Below, piece after piece: positions 1 to 6,680 of a stretch of 11,019 bases of DNA. The stretch covers positions 1 to 11,019 of the forward strand of contig JAOUHH010000063.1 of the NCBI GenBank assembly GCA_029865195.1, read 5' to 3'. The notes below the pieces were generated by a model, which saw only the letters and a list, made by a program, of their open reading frames with translations, was not told the origin of the DNA and made no database searches. Numbering within the stretch: position 1 is the first letter of the stretch; each line of letters opens with the position of its first letter. Origin of the DNA: Desulfobulbaceae bacterium (GTDB lineage: Bacteria; Desulfobacterota; Desulfobulbia; Desulfobulbales; UBA5123). The position numbers were made by a program, and so were the translations under genes.

Positions 1-800
1 CGCCGGCCCGGATCGAGGAGATCGTCGCCATCGCCGCCCGGCACAAGATCCCGGTAATCGAGGACACCGCCCAGGCCGCCGGCGCGATTCTGAACGGCAA
101 GCGGCTGGGCAGCTTCGGCGCCTGCGGCACCTTCTCCTTCGACGCGGTCAAGACCATGACCACCGGCGAGGGCGGGATGGTGGTCACCAACGACGAGACC
201 CTCTGGCGGCAGATGAGCGAGTACCACGATCACGGCCATGACCATGCGGTCAACCCCGGCGGTCGCGGCGGCGAGGGGCGGAGCTTTGTCGGCTTCAACT
301 TCCGGATGATGGAGCTGCAGGGCGCCATCGGGCTTGCGCAGCTTGCCAAGCTGGATGGGATGATCGCCGCCCAGCGCAAGAACAAGGCGGCGATGAAGGC
401 GGCGGTGGAAAAATTGCCCGGCGTTACCTTCCGCACCATCCTCGACGAAGCCGGCGACTCGGCAACCTTCCTCGCCTTCATGCTCCCCGATGCGGCGAAA
501 ACCCGCAAGGTCAACGAGGTATTGGGCGCCAACGGCGCCGGCGCGGTCTATTTCGCCGTCAACACCTGGCACTACTTCCCCAAGTGGGAGCACCTGCTCG
601 GCGGCAAGACCCTGGCCTTAAACGGCTGGCCGTTCAAGGACCCGGATTCCAAGCGCAAGGTGGTTTACGATCCCAAGGCGCTGCCGCAGTCGGCTGCGAT
701 CATGGACCGCACCCTGGTCTACCAGGTGCCGGTGAAGCTTTCCGCCGAGCGTCTGGCGCAGATCACCGCCGCCCTTGAGAAGGCGGCGGCCGCCATCTGA
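1..800 (+). CDS. kdnA: KdnA-like 8-amino-3,8-dideoxy-octulosonate transaminase (DegT/StrS family), 5' end missing
   Basis: Cytoplasmic PLP-dependent sugar aminotransferase. In the Kdo8N pathway KdnA puts an amino group on C8 of 8-oxo-Kdo made by the alcohol dehydrogenase KdnB. The frame is open from base 3 to the TGA at 798-800, giving about 265 visible residues of an expected 380-400, so the N-terminal third lies outside the window. Seen: VIEDTAQAAGA (bases 54-86), with the Asp that pairs with the PLP pyridine nitrogen and a Gln typical of the family; then FSFDAVKTMTTGEGG, whose Lys (bases 150-152) should form the internal aldimine; then YHDHGHDH and FNFRMMELQGAIGLAQL. The His-rich YHDHGHDH stretch and the late NTWHYFPKWEHL match my memory of Shewanella KdnA. 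The nearby kdsB with a Kdo8N-type signature supports the specific call. Family assignment is secure; substrate is inferred. The gene ends 3 bp from the rsmJ stop on the opposite strand. Confidence 0.8.
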   Translation, partial: PARIEEIVAIAARHKIPVIEDTAQAAGAILNGKRLGSFGACGTFSFDAVKTMTTGEGGMVVTNDETLWRQMSEYHDHGHDHAVNPGGRGGEGRSFVGFNFRMMELQGAIGLAQLAKLDGMIAAQRKNKAAMKAAVEKLPGVTFRTILDEAGDSATFLAFMLPDAAKTRKVNEVLGANGAGAVYFAVNTWHYFPKWEHLLGGKTLALNGWPFKDPDSKRKVVYDPKALPQSAAIMDRTLVYQVPVKLSAERLAQITAALEKAAAAI

Positions 801-803
801 TCG

Positions 804-1589
804 CTAGGGGCGGATCAGGTAGACGTCGAAACGGCCGCTCTTGCCGGTGATCGCCATGCTGGGCGCGGGGCCGCTGATCGGCTCGGCCTTGATCGGCCGT
901 TTCACCACCACCCGCTCCCTTGCTACGGCAAGGGCCGCGGTAAGCAGTTTGTGGGCGTCGGGGTCGTCGCCCACAAGCATCCGCAGGATTCGCATCTCTT
1001 TCTTGACCAAGGCGCTCTTGGTCCGGTGCGGGTACATGGGGTCGAGGTAGATGACCTCCGGCCGCTGCTCTTCGGTCATTTCAGCTAAAAGTATGCAACT
1101 GTCGCCGATCCGGAGTCGGAGCCGATCGTTGATGACGGCGTGGGTTTCAGGGTCGGCTGCGGCTCTTTTGAGGCCGTCGTCGACCAGGGCGCCGATGACC
1201 GGCGAGCGTTCGATGAGGGTTACCCTGCAGCCGAGGCTTGCCAGCACGAACGCGTCGCGGGCAAGGCCGCCGGTGGCGTCGATCACCGTCGGGCAGCGGT
1301 TTCCTTTGAGCCCCACGGCCCGGCCCAGGTCCTGCCTGCGACCGCCGCCATGCTTGCGGCGGAAGGCCAGGGCGCCGCTGACGAAATCGACAAAGACCGG
1401 GCCGGTACCCTTTTCGTCGGTGCGGCGCAGTTCCAGATGCTCCGGGGTGATGGCGAGCAACAGGGGATAGGCCGCCTCCCCGGCCGAGGCCAGCGGCAAA
1501 CCCAGCCGTGCGGCCAGTTCCGTCGCCGCGGCGGTGGTGGTCGGCGTTTCAGGGCTTGCCGTTACGCCGATTGCGGTTGCGTGCGTCAT
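804..1589 (-). CDS. rsmJ: 16S rRNA (guanine1516-N2)-methyltransferase RsmJ
   Basis: SAM-dependent methyltransferase that modifies G1516 of 16S rRNA in the small ribosomal subunit. The 261-aa product (E. coli RsmJ is about 250) has the family's signatures in order: VDFVSGALAFRRKHGGG (67-83), the SAM loop VIDATGGLARDAFVLASLGC (102-121), an acidic end of strand 2 in LIERSP (125-130), the catalytic-type LDPMYPHR (182-189), and VVVKRP (227-232). The frame is open to base 1730, but the extra 47 residues are low in similarity to anything expected and would run into the kdsB start. The ATG at 1587-1589 gives the normal family length. Its ribosome site is weak (GTGGAAAAA a few bases upstream). It is divergent from kdsB and convergent with the aminotransferase. 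It is a housekeeping gene set between two sugar genes and has no obvious functional tie to them. Confidence 0.92.
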   Translation of the reverse strand: MTHATAIGVTASPETPTTTAAATELAARLGLPLASAGEAAYPLLLAITPEHLELRRTDEKGTGPVFVDFVSGALAFRRKHGGGRRQDLGRAVGLKGNRCPTVIDATGGLARDAFVLASLGCRVTLIERSPVIGALVDDGLKRAAADPETHAVINDRLRLRIGDSCILLAEMTEEQRPEVIYLDPMYPHRTKSALVKKEMRILRMLVGDDPDAHKLLTAALAVARERVVVKRPIKAEPISGPAPSMAITGKSGRFDVYLIRP

Positions 1590-1622
1590 CCGTATTTTTC
1601 CACACTTCTGTTGTTTGTCGTT

Positions 1623-1651
1623 TTGCGGGGTGGTTCGATTTCGGGTATAGT
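1623..1651 (+). promoter_or_regulatory. Candidate sigma70 promoter for kdsB
   Basis: TTGCGG at 1623-1628 and TATAGT at 1646-1651 are separated by exactly 17 bp. The -10 matches consensus at five of six positions and the -35 at three of six. It would start transcription near 1658, leaving a leader of about 57 nt before the kdsB ATG. It lies in the 126-bp gap between the divergent rsmJ and kdsB. I saw no equally good candidate on the minus strand for rsmJ. Prediction by eye only. Confidence 0.45.
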
Positions 1652-1715
1652 CGTCTGAATTTGATCGCGCCCCCTTTGCCGGGCGGTACATAACCTTTGT
1701 GCAGAGTTGACCATA

Positions 1716-2486
1716 ATGGATTTGGAGCATAAATCACAACCGAAAGTGGTGGCCATTATTCCGGCCCGTTACCATTCCAATCGTTTCGAGGGCAAACCCC
1801 TGGCGAAGATTGTCGGCAAGCCGATGATCCAGCATGTTTACGAACGGGCGGCGGCGGTGCCGTTGCTCTCCCGGGTGGCGGTGGCCACCGATGACGAGCG
1901 GATCGCCGCCTGCGTGCGTTCCTTTGGCGGCGAGGTGGTGATGACCCGCCCCGATCACGTCTCTGGCACCGACCGGCTGGCCGAGGCGGCAAGCATCATG
2001 GATATCCCGGAGCAGGATGTGGTGGTCAACATCCAGGGCGACCAGCCGCTCTTCCCGGCTGAGGTGGTCTCCCAGGTGGCGACCCCCCTTCTTGAAGACC
2101 CGGCGCTGCCCATGGCGACCCTGATCTACAAGATCATCCGGCCCGAGGAGATCAACGATCCCAACCATGTCAAAACGGTCTTTGACCGCCATGGCATGGC
2201 ACTCTATTTTTCCCGCTCCTCGATTCCCTTCCAGCGCAATCCCGAGGAACCGGTGGCGCCGACTTACTATAAGCATCTCGGTTTTTATGCCTATCGCAAG
2301 GGGTTCCTGTTGACCTTTGTCAGCCTGCCCGAGGGCGAGTGGGAGCGGTTTGAGAAACTGGAGCAGCTACGCGCACTGGAGTTCGGGTACAAGATCAAGG
2401 TGGTGCTCACCGAGCATGATTCGGTGGAGGTGGATACCGAGCCGGAACTGCGCCGGGTGGAAGAGATAATTCTGGCCGGAAAATAA
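1716..2486 (+). CDS. kdsB: KdsB-family cytidylyltransferase, probably CMP-8-amino-Kdo synthetase type
   Basis: Cytoplasmic enzyme that activates Kdo or 8-amino-Kdo with CTP to the CMP-sugar used by the lipid A inner-core transferase. The 256-aa product has the nucleotide-binding start VVAIIPARYHSNRFEGKPLA (11-30), SGTDRLAEA (83-91), VNIQGDQP (104-111, with metal-binding Asp109), YKHLGFYAYR (185-194), KLEQLRALEFGYKIKV (214-229) and VEVDTEPE (237-244, with the second metal Asp240). Normal Kdo enzymes such as E. coli KdsB carry GDEP and SGTER. GDQP, SGTDR and the LEQLRALE.GYKIKV block match the Shewanella 8-amino-Kdo enzyme as I remember it. The neighbouring KdnA-like gene agrees. ATG at 1716 was preferred to an in-frame TTG at 1707; both have weak ribosome sites. 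A 56-bp gap separates it from mdh. Confidence 0.92.
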   Translation: MDLEHKSQPKVVAIIPARYHSNRFEGKPLAKIVGKPMIQHVYERAAAVPLLSRVAVATDDERIAACVRSFGGEVVMTRPDHVSGTDRLAEAASIMDIPEQDVVVNIQGDQPLFPAEVVSQVATPLLEDPALPMATLIYKIIRPEEINDPNHVKTVFDRHGMALYFSRSSIPFQRNPEEPVAPTYYKHLGFYAYRKGFLLTFVSLPEGEWERFEKLEQLRALEFGYKIKVVLTEHDSVEVDTEPELRRVEEIILAGK

Positions 2487-2496
2487 TCGTAATTGT

Positions 2497-2524
2497 TTGC
2501 ATATATTTTTCTTTTCAACATAAA
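2497..2524 (+). promoter_or_regulatory. Weak candidate promoter upstream of mdh
   Basis: The 56-bp kdsB-mdh gap is strikingly AT-rich for this window. It contains TTGCAT (2497-2502), a 16-bp T-rich spacer and CATAAA (2519-2524), then AAGGG at 2531-2535 as the mdh ribosome site. Box matches are only three and four of six. The AT richness could mark a promoter or upstream element, so mdh may be transcribed separately from kdsB. Confidence 0.28.
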
Positions 2525-2542
2525 CTGTTCAAGGGTGTAATC

Positions 2543-3469
2543 ATGCGTAAAAAATTGACGATAATCGGCGCCGGCAATGTCGGCGCAACCGCCGCCCACT
2601 GGGCGGCAAGCCGTGGACTGGCCGACGTGCTGCTGCTGGACGTGGTGGAAGGCGTTCCCCAGGGCAAGGCGCTGGATCTCTCTCAATCCGGGCCGGTGGA
2701 CGGGTTTTCCGTCCGCGTGACCGGTTCCAACGACTTCGCCGATTCCGCCAACTCCGACGTGGTGATCATCACCGCCGGCCTTGCCCGCAAGCCCGGGATG
2801 TCCCGCGACGATCTTTTGGCCAAGAACGTGGCCATTGTCAAGTCCTGCGCCGAGCAGGCGGCCAAGCATTCGCCCAACGCGGTGCTGATCGTGGTCACCA
2901 ACCCCATCGACGCCATGGTCTATACCGCCTTCAAGGTTTCCGGCTTCCCCAAGGAGCGGGTGATCGGCATGGCCGGGGTGCTTGACTCGGCCCGTTACCG
3001 GACCTTTCTCGCCCAGGCGCTCAACGTTGCCCCCCGTGATGTCAATGCCATGGTGATGGGCATCCACGGCGACAACATGCTGCCCTTGGTGCGGCTGGCC
3101 AACGTCGCCGGGGTGCCGGTGACCGATCTGCTCTCCGCCGACGAGCTTGCCGCCATTGTCAAGCGTACCCAGCACGGCGGTGCCGAGATCGTCAACCATC
3201 TCAAAACCGGCAGCGCCTTCTATACTCCGGGCCTTGCCGCCGTCGAGATGGCCGAGGCGGTCCTCACCGACAGCAAGCGGGTGTTGCCCTGCGCCGCTTA
3301 CGTCGAGGGCGAGTTCGGTTTCTCCGGCTGCTTCCTTGGCGTGCCGGTGGTGATCGGCGACAAGGGCATTGAGCGGATTCTCGAGTTTTCCTTGACCGAC
3401 GATGAGAAAAACGCCATGGCCGAATCGGAGGCCGCGGTCAGGAAGCAGATGGCCGCCACCGGCCTGTAA
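2543..3469 (+). CDS. mdh: Malate dehydrogenase (LDH-like, NAD-dependent)
   Basis: Interconverts malate and oxaloacetate with NAD(H) in the cytoplasm (TCA cycle, either direction). The 308-aa product has normal length for the LDH-like MDH group. Seen: the Rossmann loop GAGNVG (9-14); an Asp at 33 at the end of strand 2, favouring NAD over NADP; ARKPGMSR (81-88) with the two loop arginines, where Arg82 is diagnostic for malate over lactate; VTNPIDAM (118-125); LDSARYR (147-153) with catalytic-pair Asp148 and substrate Arg151; and GIHGDNMLP (173-181) with catalytic His175. All key residues are present. The ATG at 2543 has AAGGG upstream with 7-nt spacing. The next gene starts 17 bp after the stop, so mdh probably heads a tight cluster with the YvcK-like, PrmA-like and cyclase genes. 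Confidence 0.97.
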   Translation: MRKKLTIIGAGNVGATAAHWAASRGLADVLLLDVVEGVPQGKALDLSQSGPVDGFSVRVTGSNDFADSANSDVVIITAGLARKPGMSRDDLLAKNVAIVKSCAEQAAKHSPNAVLIVVTNPIDAMVYTAFKVSGFPKERVIGMAGVLDSARYRTFLAQALNVAPRDVNAMVMGIHGDNMLPLVRLANVAGVPVTDLLSADELAAIVKRTQHGGAEIVNHLKTGSAFYTPGLAAVEMAEAVLTDSKRVLPCAAYVEGEFGFSGCFLGVPVVIGDKGIERILEFSLTDDEKNAMAESEAAVRKQMAATGL

Positions 3470-3486
3470 TCAGTATCCAGGTGATT

Positions 3487-5784
3487 ATGCTGAAAAGCGA
3501 CCAGCAGAAAACGGTGGCGGCAAGCCTTGCCGCCATGTCCGCCGCCGGTTTCACGCCTCTTGATCTTCTCCCCCAGGCAACCCTGGCGGAAAAGATGATC
3601 GAGTTGGCCCTGACCGGAGCGCCGGCCGGGCCAGCCGCGATCACCGCCGGGCTCGCCGAGTTGGCCGAGACCCTGAAGCGGGCGGATGTCGCTGATCTGA
3701 AGGTTGTGGTCTTTGGCGGCGGGACCGGTCTTGCCAACGTGATCGGCGGCGACTCACGGTCGCCGGACTGGCCCCGCTCCCCCTTCCGGGGCTTGAAGGA
3801 TATCTTTCCCCGGACCACCGCCGTGGTCTGCGTTACCGACGACGGCGGTTCCACCGGGGAGCTGCTGAAGTATCTCCCCCTCATCGCCTTGGGCGATCTG
3901 CGCCATGTGTTGCTGGCCTCGATCCGTTTCGAGCAGCTGGCGGAGCGGTACCATCTTTCCTCAGGGCAGGTGCGGCCGGTGGTCGCCACTCTCCACGCCC
4001 TCTTTAACCATCGTTATACATCCCGTCCGGCTACCGCGGCGGCGCTGCTCGCAGACGGCAACATCGATCTGCATCCGTTGCCGGCCGGCATGCGCCGGGG
4101 GGTGCAGGAACTGCTCGAAACCTTGTTTGCAGACGAGCGGTTTCATGTCCTCCTCGACCGGCCTAACTGTGTGGGCAACCTCCTCTTGGCGGCGGCCATT
4201 TATCAGCAGATGCCGCCGGTGTCGCTCTCCGCGCCGGTGGAGCAGGCGGCGGTGCGGGCCGGACTCCGTTTCCTGGCCGACTGCATCGGGGTTCGTTCCG
4301 GGGCGGTGCTGCCCTGTACCGCCACCCCGGCCCGGCTGAAGGTGCTTTACGCCAACGGCGTACTGGTTACCGGCGAGCATAAATCGAGCCTGGCCCGCCG
4401 GGGTTGCCCGGTGGATAGAGTGTTCGTCGAGTTTGCGGAACCGCCGCGGGTTTTGCCGGAGGTGATGGAGGCCATCGCCGGCGCCGATGTCATCCTCTTT
4501 GCGCCGGGGAGCCTCTACACCAGCATCATCCCGGTTTTGCAGGTGCCGGGGATAGCCGAGGCGGTGCGCCGCAATCGCAAGGCGATGAAGGTGTTGATCG
4601 CCAACCTCTGGGGGCAGAAAGGGGAAACCGATCTGGTTCGCGACGATCCCAACCGGCGGTTTTATGTCTCGGACCTGCTCAACGCCTATCAGCGTAATAT
4701 CCCCGGCGGCGTTGCCGATCTCTTCCGCGAGGTGGTGGTGCTGGGGCTGCAGGATGTGCCGGGCAATATCCTGCAGAGCTATGCCCTTGAAAACAAGGTG
4801 CCCATCTACCTGGATCGGGATCGGGTGGCGGCGATGGGGTTCACGGTCATTGAAACCAAGGTCTATTCGCAGCGTACCCTTATGGAACGGCATGTCGTCC
4901 AGCATGACCCGGCGGCCCTGGCCACCGCCATCAGTGCGTTGTGGGTGATTCGGGAGCAGTTGCCGCCCTCAGCGGCGTATGCCCTTGGTCCTTGTTGCCC
5001 GGTTGCCGAACCGCTGGTTGATCCGGAACGGCAGGCGCCGTCGCGTCGTTATGAAGAGATCAGGCGCCGTGTCGGCGCGTTTACGGCCAACGGCGTCACC
5101 GACCAGGTGTTGGAGATCCTCTGGCGGCATATCGATATCCCGCTGTCGCATCTCGATTACGTGGGCGGGGTTGATCTGATCGATACCGAGGTCTGGTGCC
5201 GCTCGCAGCGTTGGGATAACATCTTTTCCTTCTATGATCCCGGCGACGGGCGGATCAAGATCCGTCAGGACATGCAGGACGATCCGACCCGGTTCGAAAC
5301 CGCCTTTCTGGTGGCGCTCGGCCAATCGCTGCTTGGGAACTATGCGGCGAAGAAGGAGATGCGACCGGTCATGCAGGACGGGGAGGCGCTTGGCCATGCC
5401 TTTTGCCTGGCCCTGCGCGAACCGTCGGCGTTGCAGGCGTTTCTGTCACTGGACGATATCAGGCGTTATCTTCTGCTCGCCAGGATGCGGCAGTCCGCGG
5501 AGACCCCGGATCTCTTTCTGCGGTTGATTAACGGCCGCGAGGAATTTACCCCGCCGGGACTCCTCTTTGGTCTCACCTATGCCTGGTATCTGGATAATCG
5601 GTTTGCCTCCCATGTGGAATACAAGATGGCGATCGCCCGCGTCGAGATCAGTGATCTGGTCCCGGCGCAGGTCAATATGGCGGCGCGGCGGCAGGCCTTG
5701 ACTGGATTCTTTCGGAAGCATGTTTTTTGCCATGCGTCGCCGCTGTACGATGAGCGAAAAATTAAGGGAATTATGGCAGATTGA
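3487..5784 (+). CDS. CofD/YvcK-family protein with long unrecognised C-terminal region
   Basis: The CofD/YvcK fold binds a phosphorylated nucleotide ligand. B. subtilis YvcK binds UDP-sugars and is needed for growth on gluconeogenic carbon; CofD makes coenzyme F420 precursors. Seen in this 765-aa product: a helical Ala-rich N-terminal extension (1-70); VVVFGGGTGL (73-82); DDGGSTG (118-124); LGDLRH (135-140); GNLLLAA (230-236); and APGSLYTSIIPVL (339-351), all in YvcK order. YvcK itself is only about 320 aa. Beyond about 500 there is a soluble region of roughly 260 residues that I do not recognise, with WDNIFSFYDPGDG and RFETAFLVALGQSLLGNYA as its best-conserved-looking parts. ATG 3487 was chosen over GTG 3481 because AGGTGAT at 3479-3485 can pair with 16S rRNA for it. 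It sits 17 bp after mdh and 14 bp before the methyltransferase. A YvcK-like regulatory role beside mdh is plausible but inferred. Confidence 0.85.
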   Translation: MLKSDQQKTVAASLAAMSAAGFTPLDLLPQATLAEKMIELALTGAPAGPAAITAGLAELAETLKRADVADLKVVVFGGGTGLANVIGGDSRSPDWPRSPFRGLKDIFPRTTAVVCVTDDGGSTGELLKYLPLIALGDLRHVLLASIRFEQLAERYHLSSGQVRPVVATLHALFNHRYTSRPATAAALLADGNIDLHPLPAGMRRGVQELLETLFADERFHVLLDRPNCVGNLLLAAAIYQQMPPVSLSAPVEQAAVRAGLRFLADCIGVRSGAVLPCTATPARLKVLYANGVLVTGEHKSSLARRGCPVDRVFVEFAEPPRVLPEVMEAIAGADVILFAPGSLYTSIIPVLQVPGIAEAVRRNRKAMKVLIANLWGQKGETDLVRDDPNRRFYVSDLLNAYQRNIPGGVADLFREVVVLGLQDVPGNILQSYALENKVPIYLDRDRVAAMGFTVIETKVYSQRTLMERHVVQHDPAALATAISALWVIREQLPPSAAYALGPCCPVAEPLVDPERQAPSRRYEEIRRRVGAFTANGVTDQVLEILWRHIDIPLSHLDYVGGVDLIDTEVWCRSQRWDNIFSFYDPGDGRIKIRQDMQDDPTRFETAFLVALGQSLLGNYAAKKEMRPVMQDGEALGHAFCLALREPSALQAFLSLDDIRRYLLLARMRQSAETPDLFLRLINGREEFTPPGLLFGLTYAWYLDNRFASHVEYKMAIARVEISDLVPAQVNMAARRQALTGFFRKHVFCHASPLYDERKIKGIMAD

Positions 5785-5793
5785 GGGGAGGAG
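5785..5793 (+). promoter_or_regulatory. Strong ribosome binding site of the PrmA-like gene
   Basis: GGGGAGGAG lies five bases before ATG 5799, directly after the TGA of the YvcK-like gene. It is the strongest Shine-Dalgarno match on the plus strand here and fixes the start. It suggests independent, efficient translation initiation within a shared mRNA. Confidence 0.7.
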
Positions 5794-5798
5794 TCAGC

Positions 5799-6674
5799 AT
5801 GCGGTTGTCTGAAAGCGCCGACGGCACCGGCCCGGTTGCCATTATTGTCCGGGTCGATGGGGATGAAGCGGTTGAGCGGTTGCATCAAGGGCTGATCGAG
5901 TTGAGCCGGGTTGAGGAGGTTCGTTGTTGCCGGTATGCCGGTGGCTGGCTGCTCACCGCGTGCGGGGTGGCGAATGCCGATCCGGACCCCCTGTTGCGGA
6001 CAGTCGGCGCGGTGGTGGATCAGTTTGACTCCAAGGCCGAGGTCATTGACGTGCGGCGCGGGGCAAGTGAGTTGCCGGCCGGAGAGGAGGGATTCCGGCT
6101 TTCCGAGCGATTCATGGTAACAGGTGGGAACGCGGCGGTTGACGCCTCCACCATCCGCCTGGACGCGGCCCATGTCTTCGGCACCGGCGCGCATGCCAGC
6201 ACCAAGCTGGCTGTGCAGGCCATGGAAGAGGTTGCCGGCCGGGAAGAAGGGTTTCCCGCGCGCGCTCTCGATGTCGGCACCGGTTCGGGAATCCTGGCCC
6301 TGGTTGCCGCCCGACTGGGCGGTGCGCACGTGCTGGGCATCGATATCTGTGAAGAGGCGTTGGCCGTGGCCTGGCGGAATATTCTCGCCAACGGCCTCAG
6401 GGGTCAGGTGAGTCTAGCCTCGACGCCGCTCGCGGAACTGACCGAGCGATACGGAATGGTCATCGCCAACGTCACCGCCTCGGTGTTGCTGCGGCTGGCC
6501 GAGGGGATCGTTAACCGGTTGGAGAGCGGTGGGTGGTTGATTGTTTCTGGCCTGCAGGGGCGGCAGGGCGAGGAAATGGAAGAGGCGTTGTCGCTTTACG
6601 GTTTGCAGACGGTTGCCCGCTACGCGGACGGAAAATGGCGTTGTTTGACCCTCCGTTATTTACCCACCGTCTGA
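5799..6674 (+). CDS. PrmA-like methyltransferase (ribosomal protein L11 methyltransferase family, divergent)
   Basis: SAM-dependent methyltransferase of the PrmA group, which in E. coli trimethylates ribosomal protein L11. The 291-aa length matches PrmA (about 293). Seen: a ferredoxin-like N-terminal part (about 10-90); LDAAHVFGTGAHASTKLA (121-138), equivalent to PrmA's FGTGTHPTT; the SAM loop LDVGTGSGILALVAARLGG (157-175) followed by acidic GIDI (180-183); VIANVTASVLL (221-231), where PrmA has NILA; and a C-terminal KWRCLTLR (279-286), like PrmA's GWR.L. The linker lacks the CPSW-type block usual before FGTGTHPTT, so the substrate may differ. ATG 5799 follows a very strong site, GGGGAGGAG at 5785-5793 with a 5-nt gap, which decides the start over an in-frame TTG at 5781. 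The cyclase gene begins 6 bp after its stop. Confidence 0.85.
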   Translation: MRLSESADGTGPVAIIVRVDGDEAVERLHQGLIELSRVEEVRCCRYAGGWLLTACGVANADPDPLLRTVGAVVDQFDSKAEVIDVRRGASELPAGEEGFRLSERFMVTGGNAAVDASTIRLDAAHVFGTGAHASTKLAVQAMEEVAGREEGFPARALDVGTGSGILALVAARLGGAHVLGIDICEEALAVAWRNILANGLRGQVSLASTPLAELTERYGMVIANVTASVLLRLAEGIVNRLESGGWLIVSGLQGRQGEEMEEALSLYGLQTVARYADGKWRCLTLRYLPTV

Positions 6675-6680
6675 GGTCGG

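Noticed and set aside
1140..1658. 172-codon plus-strand frame opposite rsmJ
   Set aside because: Antisense shadow. RsmJ motifs on the minus strand explain the region.
1590..1730. 47-residue N-terminal extension of RsmJ
   Set aside because: It would overlap the kdsB start and exceed the family length. The ATG at 1587-1589 fits better.
2291..3199. 302-codon open frame on the minus strand opposite mdh and the kdsB end
   Set aside because: It spans two well-identified genes and an intergenic region and shows no motif, so it is an antisense shadow.
3961..4905. 314-codon open frame on the minus strand opposite the YvcK-like gene
   Set aside because: No recognisable domain and shadow-type composition. 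The plus strand carries the conserved CofD/YvcK motifs.
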